From: Ancistrus triradiatus | Taxonomy: Eukaryota > Chordata > Actinopteri > Siluriformes > Loricariidae | Direction: 5' to 3' | Length of the DNA stretch: 64,000 nt | Assembly: GCA_025084515.1 (NCBI GenBank) | Contig: JAJAGP010003197.1 | Span: 17,263-81,262 of the forward strand | Shown: in pieces, positions 44,913 through 56,640 of the stretch | Layout of the letters: each line of letters begins with the position of its first letter | Position numbering within the stretch: position 1 is the first letter of the stretch | Made by a program: the position numbers and the translations under genes | The notes under the pieces: model-generated | What the model was told of the DNA's origin: nothing | Database searches by the model: none | Seen by the model: only the letters and a program-made list of their open reading frames with translations

Positions 44913-46228
44913 CAGTGATGGTTGGAAGTTTGTGAACCCTTTAGAATTTTTTATATTTCTGCATGAATATGACCTACAACACCATCAGATTTTCACACAA
45001 GTTCTAAAAGTAGATAAAGAGAACCAAGTTAAACAAATGAGACAAACATATTATACTTGGTCATTTATTTATTGAGGAAAATGATCCAATATTACATATT
45101 AGTGAGTGGCAAAAGTATGTGAACCTTTGCTTTCAGTATCTGGTGTGACCCCGCTGTGCAGAAAAAACTGCAACTGTTTGGTGGAATTTTAGCCCATTCC
45201 TCCATACAGAACAGCTTCTACTCTGGGATGTTGGTGGGTTTCCTCACATTAACTGCTCACTTCAGGTCCTTCCACAACAGTTTGATTGGATTACGGTCAG
45301 GACCATTCCAAAACATTAACTAAGAACGGTTTCTGTGCTTAGGGTCGTTGTCTTGCTGCATGACCCACTTTCTCTTGAGATTCAGTTCATGGACAGATGT
45401 CCTGACATTTTCCATATAATTCAGATTCATTGTTCCATCAATGATGCAAACCGTCCTGGCCGAGATACAGCAAAACAGGCCCGAACCATGATACTACCAC
45501 CACCATGTTTCACAGATGGGATAAGGTTCTTATGCTGGAATGAAGTGTTTTCCATTCTTCCAATAGCCTTCTGGCTTGTCCACGTGATCTTTAGCAAACT
45601 GCAGACGAGTTCTTTATGGAGAGCAGTTCTCCGTGGAATTCTGCCATGCACACCATTGTTGTTCAGTGTTCTTCTGATGGTGGACTCATGAAGATTAACA
45701 TTAGCCAATGTGAGAGAGGCCTTCAGTTGCTTAGAAGTTACTCTGGGGTCCTTTGTGACTTCACCAACTATTACACGCCTTGCTTTTAACTCCATGACTT
45801 TAGTTTCGTTCTTAGATTTATCATCATTGATGAGCATCAACAACTCTTTTTCTGAGGTCCTCCGAAATCCCCTTTTTTTGTGCCATGATACACTCCCACA
45901 AACATGTGTTGTGAAGAGCAGACTTTGATAGATCCCTGTTCTTTAAATAAAACAGGGTGCCCACTCACACCTGATTGTCATCCCATTGATTGAAAACACC
46001 TGACTCTAATTTCATCTTCAAATGAACTTCTAATCCTAGAAGTTCACATACTTTTGCCACTCACTAATATGTAATATTGGATCATTTTCCTGAATAAATA
46101 AATGACCAAGTATGGGTTCTCTTTATCTATTTTTAGGACTTGTCTGATAATCTGATGATGTTTCAAGTCATATTTATGCAGAAATATAGAAAATTCACAA
46201 AGGGTTCACAAACTTTCAAGCATCACTG
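44913..46228 (-). mobile_element. Tc1-like transposon, family F, both ends intact
   Basis: It is flanked by TA at 44911-44912 and 46229-46230, with ends 'cagtgatggttggaagtttg' and 'aaactttcaagcatcactg'. The minus strand transposase is partly open at 45427-45843, reading 'MELKARRVIVGEVTKDPRVT', then 'GGGSIMVRACFAVSRPGRF'. The start 'atggcacaaaaaaaggg' lies near 45883. The DNA-binding and catalytic regions are both shortened, so it is non-autonomous. Confidence 0.88.
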
Positions 46229-46689
46229 TATGTGTAGTTGGAAAAACAGACTCTCTGTTTGGGAAAAAAAAATATCTGAGGAACATTCCAGTACTTTTCT
46301 TCTTTTTTGTTACTGTCTTCATTACGATACAGAACCACCACAATGGCATAGTGCCACAATTGCAGTTACAAATCACAGAAATCCACTTTATAGAAAATAT
46401 TGAGATTTCCTGTTCAGTGGTGTCATTGCTATTGTGGTGGACTACTAGGTATATAGTATGAGTTTTGCCTTCAGTAATATTAATTTACTCACATAACACA
46501 GGACAACTTTTTTTTCCCAAATGTTTTGGTTCCTGAAAAAAATATGAGATTTTGATAGACAAGTTGAACACAAAAGTAATTGGAGGTTTGCTGTCTCACA
46601 TATGAATTTGGAGAAAAATTCAAATAAATTTACTGAATTTAATCCCTTTAAGTCCCATTACTTTTTAACCTCATGATGATGCTGACATA

Positions 46690-48335
46690 TTCAGCTGAGC
46701 TTAAAATTTTATGCAGCTGATTTTCGCTTGTACTCGACATCTGGTGCCTCTCGTGTCAGTGTCGAACAATAGTCGGCAAGGATTGATGGATTCCATTTGC
46801 CTTGATACTGCTTTTCCATAGTCGCAGTGTCCTTGTGAAACCTTTCATCATGTTCGTCACTGACTGCACCGAGATCAGCAGGGAAGAAGTCCAAGTGTGA
46901 GTGCAGAAGCTGACTTTTCAGTGATGTGTTTCATTTCATGGATTTGTATGCTTTAATCAGGTAGTCAATCAGATAATGTAGTTTATATATACTTTTAGTC
47001 GATACCTTTAACCAGAGCCACTTACAACTGATAGACTCTTACAATCCAAGCAATTGTGGGTTAAGGACCTTGTTCAAGGAACCTACAGTGGCAGCTTAGC
47101 AGAGGTGAGATTTGAACCTTGGACCTTCTAGTCCACAGTCCTGTATCATAACTGCTGTGCCACTGCAGTCACAGTTTGGTGCTCTGTAGATGCCAAGAAA
47201 ATTCTGCGTGCTATTTTCTCTGGCCTGACTACAAGATCTTTGAACTCCCTGTCAGTGTGAACTGTCTAAATTGTAAACCAACAAAAATGCTTTCATTAAT
47301 CTTGGCAGCAGTTATTCTTGGAAACATATGTCTCAAATAGCAAAATCCATCACTATCTTTGTTCACTGTATGAACATCAATCCAAGTTTCATATGAAGAT
47401 GAGGCAGAAATATCATTGTTGGCTTGACAAGTGGTTTACGCACCACACTTTTCTGACCTGAAACATTTTTTTTACAGAGCAGCAATGACTTTTTAATCTA
47501 ATGTGAAGCTTTTGCACAGCTATCCCATTAACAAAAGAACAGTACTTTGTATATTTGAACTTGCCAGTACTTTTAGATCACCACAGATGTTCCAGTCATA
47601 ATTGTTGTACTGTATGTATTTCAACAACAGTTTCATGTTAATGTAGGTTTTTTTAATGTGTACTGCATGGCTAATAGGCACAGGAGGGAGGACATTTTCA
47701 TTTTGTAAGCGGACTGCTTTCAGGCTTAACTTTTTAAGACAATTTTATAAAAGACACAATTTTGCAGGTTCATGCCCATATCCCAAAGCCATGAACAATC
47801 TATTAATGTAACCTGTATAAAGAAATTTTTCAAATGTTCCAACTTATTCCAAGATTTTCTGTTTTAGAAGAGAAGCCAGCTACATTCCTCAGACAGAAGT
47901 AACAGTCTGTTCCATGATCTTTCTATTTTCGCCATATCATCGCGACTGCAAAGAGCACTGACTTGGTGCTACCTCTGAGAAAAGCTCTCAAGCTGACTGT
48001 ACATGTTCACAACAAATGTGAGGAGCCCAGCATTTATCTGGGTCATTGGTTTTACATAGAAGTAGAGCTCATTCCTACAGCTTACATTCATCATTAGTAA
48101 ATGATGCGCACACAGAAGTACATATTGTAATGTAGCTGTTGTGACATTGATGAGACATTGCTGTATTAAATCTTCCTGAAGACAGTAAATATTATTAAGC
48201 ATAAGTCACTATGCTGTGACCTGAAGAATGCGTCAATATGCATCCATATAGCACCTGTAAATGTGAGCAACTTTTATAGCTTGTCTGTCAGAATCTAACC
48301 TAAGCATGCCCAGACATGCCTAAGACAACATTTGT
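46690..48335 (-). mobile_element. Degenerate repeat encoding a transposon-type protein (copy 1)
   Basis: Minus strand 46709-46894 reads 'FFPADLGAVSDEHDERFHKD', then 'TMEKQYQGKWNPSILADYC'. This is the C-terminal block of a protein type found in many copies in fish and invertebrate genomes. The region 47220-48335 is homologous to 60395-61440. A reverse SINE (46985-47180) is inserted. No intact gene. Confidence 0.5.
46985..47180 (-). repeat. SINE type 2 (reverse)
   Basis: 'gagatttgaaccttggacct' (reverse B box) and 'actgctgtgccactgcag' (reverse head). Confidence 0.7.
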
Positions 48336-48619
48336 AAAGCGCAGTGCATATTTGTATACACAGAGTACATGCCCAGGCATGGTTTGACTGACAAAAAGAG
48401 TTTTGTGGGCAATTTACTAGTAAACTTAAACTCAGATGGAAAAATCATTAAATAGGATCACTATCATTAAATGTCTGCAAAATGTTTAAGTGATTCGATG
48501 TCCATTGTAATTAGCGTTCTCTGAATACCAAATCATGCTGCATATATTAAACTGATCTGCATTTCCTGACGGGACTACAACAGTGCTTGAAATGTGGCAA
48601 AAGAAAAGAATATTGCATG

Positions 48620-49045
48620 TGTTCCAATACTTTTGGCCACATGCGAGGGCATAACACAATACTTTTGGGGGCGTGTCTAAATAATTTTAGCTGCGTCTGG
48701 GGGTGTGTCCAAACACTTTAAGCTGCATGCGGGGGCGTGTCCAAACACATTTGACCATATGTGGTGACGTGTCCAAATACATTTGGCCACATGCAGGGGC
48801 GTGACTTAATACTTTGGCCATGTGCAGGAGCTTGTCCCAATAATTTTGGCTGCGTGCAGTGGCCTGTCCCAATACTTTTGGCCGCATGCGGGGACATCTA
48901 AATACCTTTGGCCGCATTTGGGGGCATGTTCAAATACTTTTGGCCACGTGTGTGGGTGTGTCGCAGTTCTTTTGGCCACATTTGGGGGCATGTATAAATA
49001 CTATTGGCCATGTGTTGGGCTGTGTCCTAATACTTTTACATGTTT
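48620..49045 (+). repeat. 32-bp minisatellite, about 13 copies
   Basis: The unit is close to 'aatacttttggccacatgc' + 'gggggcgtgtcca', with copies diverging at 10-25% by eye. Two or three units are 30-31 bp long. The core resembles the terminus of some fish Tc1 elements ('ccaatacttttggcc'). Confidence 0.88.
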
Positions 49046-49495
49046 ATGTGTCAGTAGATGTAATAACAGGTCGCTGACACTCACTGAGTGCTCCATGATG
49101 ACATCATTGATTTCAGTTACACTTTGACTTTTGTTGGTTGAGATTTGAATCTGAACATTTCATCAATGCATTTCTATGGGAGAGTTTTAGTTTTTAAACT
49201 TAAATCTATTAATTGATAAATTGGATCAACTCCAAAAGTCATAACACACTGCGTTTTCGCATGCCAGAGGCCATAGTGTGAAGGAAGAAGCTGAATTAGC
49301 AGGTGTATAGGTGTATCAAAGCGTATGGTCACACGGGTCTACCAGCAGTGGCAAAAATCCCAGTCTACAGGAAATTCTCATCAAAATTGTGGCTAAAAGA
49401 CAAAACTATTAGGTACATTTCAGCTAAGGTGACTAAGTTTTTTTGACCGGTGAGTACATTATGTAGTATATTTTTTATGTATTTTTAATATTCAG

Positions 49496-49594
49496 AGTTC
49501 AGACAACATCAAGCTGGTGTTTCACAAAAAAAAGTATCGGTTAAGCATTCAGAGAGACCAGAGAGAACAAGGACAGACTGATAACCTCCTTTGA
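49496..49594 (+). CDS. Isolated terminal-exon-like ORF, unidentified
   Basis: After the acceptor 'tttatgtatttttaatattcag', 32 codons read SSDNIKLVFHKKKYRLSIQR, then DQREQGQTDNLL and TGA. The basic then polar composition would fit a cytoplasmic tail. No neighbouring exon could be assigned, so this may be chance or a remnant. Confidence 0.25.
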   Translation, partial: SSDNIKLVFHKKKYRLSIQRDQREQGQTDNLL

Positions 49595-50129
49595 ACTCTA
49601 GGTTACTGATGCTTTGCTTTACTTTTATTTATGTGTTTATGCCTCCAAAAGTTACTTCTGGTCATAATTTAAGACTTCCTGGCTGCATGTTTCTTAGAGA
49701 TGGTGCAGCTACAAGGTAACAGTGCTATCATGACTGTATCAAAATGAACCAAAGTGAGGACATTTCCAGTCCATAATGGTTCATCACTGATCCAAAGGTC
49801 AAATATTCCTTCCAGTTATGGGGTGTCCCGTAAGAAAGGATTTCTCCAAGATTGGCTTAATGTTATCAGTAACCTTTTCCAGTAGTCTTCTGCTGTTAAC
49901 CTTTTAAGAATTGTTTGGTACATTTGTGGCAGCGATCAAAGCATTAACAAAGCTATTTTGAGCCATGTTCCTTTACACAGTTTATAAATCTTTATTAAAT
50001 TACGTGACTGGAACAAATCAACCATGGTTGTCCCATGTGGACTGATGAGTCAGGTCTAGTCTCAGCAATGAACTCAATCACCAGTTTATCACTTATATAG
50101 ATTTCTTCTTTCCTGATGACATGGGCATA

Positions 50130-50290
50130 TTAGCATAGCGATACTGAATTATGGACCAGACGGTCCACGGTTCAAATCCCACCTCTGCCAAACTCTGCCA
50201 CTGGGTCTTCGAGCAATTGTAATTGGTCAATTGCTTGGCTTGTAAGAGTATGGATAAGGGTGTCTGCTAAACGACATAAATGTAAAGTGC
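50130..50290 (+). repeat. SINE type 2
   Basis: 'accagacggtccacggttca', 'aatcccacctctgccaaac' and tail 'ggataagggtgtctgctaaa'. Confidence 0.75.
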
Positions 50291-50867
50291 ATATTTCAGG
50301 ATGACAATGCCAAGATCCATGGGACACAAACTGTGAAAGAGTGGTTTTGGGAACATTTGGAATCATTATCACACAAGAATTGGCCACCCCAAAGTCCTGA
50401 CCTTAACCCCATTGAAAGTACTGTATTTGGAATTTGTTGGAGAAGACTTATGGAGTGAGCCACTTAACCCACTGTTGGCAACAGAAGACAGTACAGCAAG
50501 CAATACTTTCACTACTTTGATCCCTATCCCTTTGGTGGTGGGACATTTTAGTGTAGTCTGGGGCGAAGTGAATTGTTTTTAAAAATAGACAAATAGACAA
50601 TGAAAGAGAGGTCAACTATAAAGCCTGCCCATGGTATCTGGTAGGTCTAATTAGCACAGAGAAAGACCATTATAATGCTCTTATTATCACTCTCTTGCTA
50701 GGTCTCTCTCTCTCTCTCTCTCGCTCAATCTCATTTCCTACCCTCCTCTTACTCTATCAACCTCTCGCTTGCTCTCTCTCTGTCTCAGACAATATTGATT
50801 TCCAGGATATTGCAGGCATCAGAGAGATGCTATCGATATTCGGGACACCCTCTGAACTTCTGGGAGG

Positions 50868-50889
50868 CAGCACGGTGGCTTGGTATAAA

Positions 50890-50968
<79 letters not shown>

Positions 50969-51045
50969 CTAGTTCTTGATGTTGTGTGTCACTGAAATGG
51001 CCACTGATGCTGGTAGTGACGTTCACAAACAAACAAACATACAAT
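50868..51045 (+). repeat. DANA-like SINE remnant split by a (TA)n tract
   Basis: The head 'gggaggcagcacggtggctt' is followed by 80 bp of near-pure TA (50888-50966) and then the SINE tail 'ggccactgatgctggtagtg' with 'caaacaaacaaacatac'. The SINE body is missing. Confidence 0.75.
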
Positions 51046-51884
51046 CAAACAAAACTGAACTTCTGGTAGAGGTGGGATATCTGAATTTTGCTTATATGAA
51101 ATCACTCTGTGTCTTAGCAGTTGTAACCAATCAACTCAAAGTGGCTTTTTGGTTATGCCTGCATTTAAAGGTTATCTTATGTCACATTCTAGCCAAGTCA
51201 TCCTGGACCTTAGCACTGGCCCAAGCAAGCCTTCCTGTCACTGGGGGATTTCTTATGCACTCCAGACTCCAACAAAAACCCACAGTAAAGAACATAAAGC
51301 CAGAATTATGAGGACCAGATGTTGATCATAAACTGGTCTACAGAAAACAGTGTTCTCTGGAACTTTATCTACCAATTGAGACAGCACCACTGGTGTCTTC
51401 AGACATAAACACTTTTCCAAAAAATAAACACAGAAGAGATTTAATTAGACCTTACTCAGACTAATAATAAGTAATAACAGTTACGTTAAACAACTTTTTG
51501 TATAATGGCAGTACAGATAATCCTGACAATCATACAAAGTCAGTATATAAAACCTTGTCTGAATAATACTGAGGCTAAGTAGATTGTCTTACTAATTTAA
51601 TCAGCTATCCAGCTAACCTTGATTCAATTAATACTAGGAATGAAAATATGTTAAGCTGATTTCTGTAGTTAAGCTGAGGTTTAAAGTTAAGTTTGATGTT
51701 AGCAGATGAGAATGTTTTTCACTAAATATACGGCTACTCTTCAGATACAATAAAAAATAAAGTGACTATAAACTTATTTAATGGTTTGTAAGTACTGGAT
51801 GCAGTGTCATTCAACAGAGCACAAATCAGATCCCATTTGTGTGGTCTTAGATACAAATGACTGCTTTTGTGACCTCTTCTCTCT

Positions 51885-52705
51885 TGCACTGTGAGGTATA
51901 TTGTTAAGGAAAATTGATTTATGATCTTTATAGCCCTTCTGGTTTTGTCCACATGATCTTTAGCAAACTGCAGACAAGCAGCAATGTTCTTTTTTGGAGA
52001 GCAGTGGCTTTCTCCTTGCAATCCTGCCATGCACACCATTGTTGTTCAGTGTTCTTTCTGATGGTGGGACCATGGACATTAAACATTAGCCAATGTGAGA
52101 GAGGCCTTCAGTTGCTTAGAAGTTATCCTGAGGGTCCTCTGTGACCTCAACCAACTATTACACGCCTTTGCTCTTGGAGTGATCTTTTTGGTCGACCACT
52201 CCTGGGGAGAGTAAACAATGGTCTTGAATTTCCTCCATTTGTACACAGTCTGTCTGACTGTGGATTGATTGAGTCCAAACTCTTTAGAGATGGGTTTGTA
52301 ACCTTTTCCAGCCTGATGAGCATCAACAACTCTTTTTCTGAGGTCCTCAGAAATCTCCTTTGTTCGTGCCATGATACACTTCAACAAACGTGTTGTGAAG
52401 AGCAGACTTTGATAGACCCCTGTTCTTTAAATAAAACAGGGTGCCCACTCACACCTGATTGTCATCCCATTGATTGAAAACACCTGACTCTAATTTCACC
52501 TTCAAATTAACTGCTAATCCTAGAGTTTCACATACTTTTGCCACTCACTAATATGTAATATTGGATCGTTTTCCTGAATAAATAAATTACCAAGTATAAT
52601 ATTTTTGTCTCATGTGTTTAACTGGGTTCTCTTTATCTACTTTTAGGATTTGTGTAAAAATCTGACGATGTTTCACCTCATATTTATGTAGAAATATAGA
52701 AAATT
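51885..52705 (-). mobile_element. Tc1-like transposon, family F, truncated
   Basis: The minus strand start is at about 52371 (MARTKEISEDLRKRVVDAHQ, then 'YKPISKEFGLNQSTVRQTVY'), an intact paired-like helix-turn-helix. The frame breaks at the 'SPQEWS' segment. The catalytic domain is lost at the left edge. The right end stops short of the terminus where a SINE tail begins. Confidence 0.85.
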
Positions 52706-52711
52706 GTGTAT

Positions 52712-52795
52712 ATATGTAACCTTGTGTGTCTCGCTGAAATGGCCACTGATGCTGATAGCGACGTTAAATAAACCAACCAAACAAACATTTTTCCC
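52712..52795 (+). repeat. DANA-like SINE tail
   Basis: 'ggccactgatgctgatagcg', then 'acgttaaataaaccaacc'. Confidence 0.6.
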
Positions 52796-53074
52796 TGTAA
52801 TATATTGGGCCCAAATTGCAACTATTGCTGTGGCAATAGTGACATGTTAATTCTACTCTGATATTTTTTATCTTGTTTGAATGAAAACATAAAATTGTAA
52901 TGGAAAATTTCATAATGTATTATTCATATAATTGAAATATCTTGTGTGTTACTTTGTACCACATAAAAAGGGCAAAAAGGAAGTGTATTTCTCTTTCTGT
53001 TGTAACAAACCCATATTGGACCAAGCTAAAACTGTGATCAGAAACTCATCATATAAACAAAGCTGTAAGTTAAC

Positions 53075-53410
53075 TGCAACTAAACATCTCCTGTAACTGT
53101 TGATCAATCGGCGCATCAGCTTAGAGGAGTTTTAGCCCTATCCTCTGTATGGAACTGCTTCAACTCTGAGATGTTGGTGGGTTTTCTCACATGAACTTCT
53201 GCCATAACATTTCTGTCAGATTAAGGTAAGCATTTTAAATAGATCATCCCAAAACATTAACTTCATTATTCTTGTGTGCTTAGGGTCATTGTCTTGCTGC
53301 AGCAGTTCACTGACAGATGTTTTGATATTTTCCTATAGAATTTGCAGGTATAATTCAGAATTCATTGTTCCATCAAGGATTTCAAGCCTTTCTGACCCAG
53401 ATGCAGAACA
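53075..53410 (-). mobile_element. Tc1-like family F fragment, left part
   Basis: 'gagatgttggtgggttttct' and 'gggtcattgtcttgctgcag' match the element at 44913-46228. It is diverged. Confidence 0.7.
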
Positions 53411-53964
53411 ATAGAACTAACAAATAAGTTAGTCTTTTTAAAATAAAAATAAAAAAAAGTATCTGGTTTTACATGACACAGGCAATGATCGGATTTCAAC
53501 TTTGTGACCAGCCAATCAATCATCTTACAGAAACATGTGACGAAAACGTCAAACTTTAATATTAAATAATCAAATTTCATTGTCTCCACAAAGTGTTTGA
53601 CAGCCATTTAGCAGGTGCTGTGTTTAACTCCAGGGTTGCCAGATCCCTTGACGGAATCCCTTGACGGTCTAATGTAAATAAGCCCAAAAGAACCAAAATC
53701 TGTAAGAATATGTGGTCCTGGCAACTGTGTTTTATTCGCTAGCTGCTCTGAATGCATGGGAAGACTAAGAAAACCGACTAAAATTGGGTAAGTGGTATAC
53801 ATGCACTGAGAAATACAATTACTGAACTAAAATCTAGTTTTATTTAAAATTTAGCTTTATTGGATTACTTAATCTTTATAGATCAGAGTATGTATATGTA
53901 TACATGTCCACTTGAATAATCAGATAACTGCAGAAATCTGAATATGATTATTAAGTGCATGTAA

Positions 53965-54228
53965 ATGCAGTCATTAATTGAAAAAACCTGATTCCAATTT
54001 CACCTTCAAATGAAGTGCTAATGCTAGAGGTTCACATACTTTTGCCACTCACATATCTGTAATATTGGGTCATTTCCCTGATTAAATAAATGTCCAAGTT
54101 GTTTGTCTCATTTGTTTAACTGTGTTCTCTTTATCTACTTTTAGGACTTGAAAAAAAATAATTATATTTTAATCCATATAAACACAGAAATATAGGATAG
54201 GGTTCACAAACTTTCAAACACAATTGTA
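53965..54228 (-). mobile_element. Tc1-like family F fragment, right end
   Basis: 'gaggttcacatacttttgcc' and 'gggttcacaaactttcaaac'. It may be the other end of the copy at 53075, with the middle replaced by unrelated sequence. Confidence 0.7.
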
Positions 54229-55285
54229 TACTGCATTTACTTTCGCAGACCTATAATGTTGCAGAACCAATACATATTCAGACCTTTGAGCATTCAGGCC
54301 TCAATGTTCAGACTGAACCTACAACCCCTAGTATCCCAAAAATGTTTTTACATGATAAAACTTGTAATAATAATGTTTCCTCAGAATCGCTGGATCCTGA
54401 ATTTTCAAGGTCAGCAAATAAATTTTTTTTTTTTGCATCGTCCACCTGACAGCATTCACCTCATATGTTCTATGCTTAAAAACATTAACTGTCCTTCCAC
54501 TCTGCAAGGATGTCTATAAAAGGAATATACGGAAGTTCTTGTGTCGTCATATATGACTGGAAAACATATTTCTCTGTGGAGCTATCGTTAATACGGCAGC
54601 ATGAGAAAACACAGCTGCTGAGTCAGTGAGTCATGGTCCCAGAGGAATTTTCACCCCCTTTCTTGCTTACATGCCTAAAGGACAGGCTTGTTTTGTTTGT
54701 GGCAAAGAGCCAGGAATTTGGCGTTTAATTGCACTGAGTCACTTAACAATGTCCCTGTGTGATACGGTTCTCATACACCTTCCTGTTAAGTCACCAGTGT
54801 TAGTGATTGATATACGGAAAAGATGTTCAAAAGGGGCGCATTTCTGGTAAGTTTATGAAATGGCCAAACACCCTGACATGGTGGTTATGCAAAGTGAATC
54901 TACGCAATAAATTTATGCCGTGAGGGAGTAACGGGAAGAATGTTGCAGAACATCCAAAGTAACAGGACAAACAAGGGTTTGCTCAGCAGAGGTCTGTAAT
55001 ATAGTAGCCAGTGTGTGGTAATATTCAAATAAAACCATTCTGATCAAAAAGTCCAAGAACTGGTATCATATTACACCCTTGAACATTAATAAAAAAGCAC
55101 AAAATAAATGAGGGTTACATAAGGCTATTGTACAACTGCTCTGGCAAAACAAAAAAACACCCTGATTCTTTCTTTTTCATGATGACCTGGATCAGTTTTA
55201 ATCCAGTATGCTCAATAAATGATGCTCAATAAATCTTCTCTTACATTTATCTCGCCATGTAGGCTATATATCCTACCTTACACGT
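54229..55285. other. Intergenic, no feature recognised
   Basis: Short frames only, without recognisable domains. Confidence 0.4.
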
Positions 55286-55290
55286 GTATA

Positions 55291-55357
55291 TACAATCTCA
55301 AATCAGAAAAATCTGCATTTTCCATATTTTCCTATCTTTTTCTGATTTGCAGTTGTA
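55291..55357. mobile_element. Collapsed Tc1 family B MITE
   Basis: 'tacaatctcaaatcagaaaa' and the inverted 'tttttctgatttgcagttgta' lie almost back to back in 67 bp, leaving virtually no interior. Confidence 0.6.
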
Positions 55358-55529
55358 GACAAGGTAGTGATAAAATGGTCACTTCAAATATAAATATCAA
55401 ATAATAAGCAATTTAAACAGAACAGAAGAGGAAAGTCAAGAAATGCACATGACAGAAAACAGAATACAATAGAAAACAACAGCATAGAACCTAAAAAAGT
55501 AAAACAGAACACTACATCATCAATATGAT

Positions 55530-56279
55530 CCAATAAAAATGATCCAATATTACATATTAGTGAGTGACAAAAGTATGTGAACCTCTAGGATTAGCAGTTC
55601 ATTTGAAGGTGAAATTAGAGTCAGGTGTTTTCAATCAATGGGATGACAATCAGGTGTGAGTGGGCACCCTGTTTTATTTAAAGAACAGGGATCTATCAAA
55701 GTCTGCTCTTCACAACACGTTTGTGGAAGTGTATCATGGGACGAACAAAGGAGATTTCTGAGGACCTCAGAAAAAGAGTTGTTGATGCTCATCAGGCTGG
55801 AAAAGGTTACAAACCATCTCTAAAGAGTTTGGACTCCACCAATCCACAGTCAGACAGATTGTGTACAAATGGAGGAAATTCAAGACCATTGTTACTCTCC
55901 CCAGGAGTGGTCGACCAACAAAGATCACTCCAAGAGCAAGGCGTGTGTAATAGTTAGTGAGGTCACAAAGGACCCCAGGTAACTTCTAAGCAACTGAAGG
56001 CCTCTCTCACATGGCTAATGTTAATTGTCCATGAGTCCACCATCAAGAAGAACACTGAAACAACAATGGTGTGCATGGCAGGGCTGCAATGAGAAAGCCA
56101 CTGCTCTCCAAAAAGAACATTGCTGCTCATCTGCAGTTTGCTAAAGATCATGTGGACAAGCCAGAAGGCTATTGGAAGAATATTTTGTGGGCGGATGAGA
56201 CCAAAATAGAACTTTTGGTTTAAATGAAAAGCGTTATGTTTAAAATTCTAAAGTTTTCACAAACTTTCAAGCACCACTG
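55530..56279 (+). mobile_element. Tc1-like transposon, family F, truncated
   Basis: The + strand N-terminus reads MGRTKEISEDLRKRVVDAHQ, then 'KGYKPSLKSLDSTNPQSD' after a one-base shift. The later 'ADETKIELL'-type catalytic start is present, after which it skips to the right terminus 'cactg' + TA at 56280. The left TIR tip is missing. Confidence 0.82.
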
Positions 56280-56282
56280 TAT

Positions 56283-56640
56283 TTTATTCTAATATGTTCT
56301 AAGCTGCACTGTTATATTCAGTATATTATGTTCCATGCTGTTGTGTTCTGTTCTACTGATGTACGTATATGTAGTTATGTTCTATTATGATCTTTTCTTA
56401 TGCGCTTTATTTTATTGTGTTTTATTAATTTATATAATGCTTTGTTCTATTCTATTGTAGATTATATTCTGTTTTATGATTTTGTTTTCTATTATATTGT
56501 ATTATATTCTGTTCTATAGTTGTGTTTTGTTACATTAAGTTTTATGCGGTTGTCTTCAATGAAATTATATGCAATATATTAGAACAGAACATACTACAAT
56601 AGAACTTAATAGAACAGAACTATTGATTATAACAGAATAT
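56283..56640. repeat. Degenerate TTCTA/TTCTG-rich simple repeat and its inverse
   Basis: Many variants of 'ttctattctgt' up to 56530, then the complementary 'attagaacagaac' and 'aatagaacagaac' at 56580-56630. A similar A-rich tract sits at 55410-55510. Confidence 0.55.

Noticed and set aside
48620..49045. CRISPR-like array
   Set aside because: The units are contiguous 32-bp tandem repeats without unique spacers, in a vertebrate genome.
53626..53735. Short inverted 'gttgccag / ctggcaac' pair
   Set aside because: Only 8 bp pair, which is too little to call an element in AT-rich sequence of this length.
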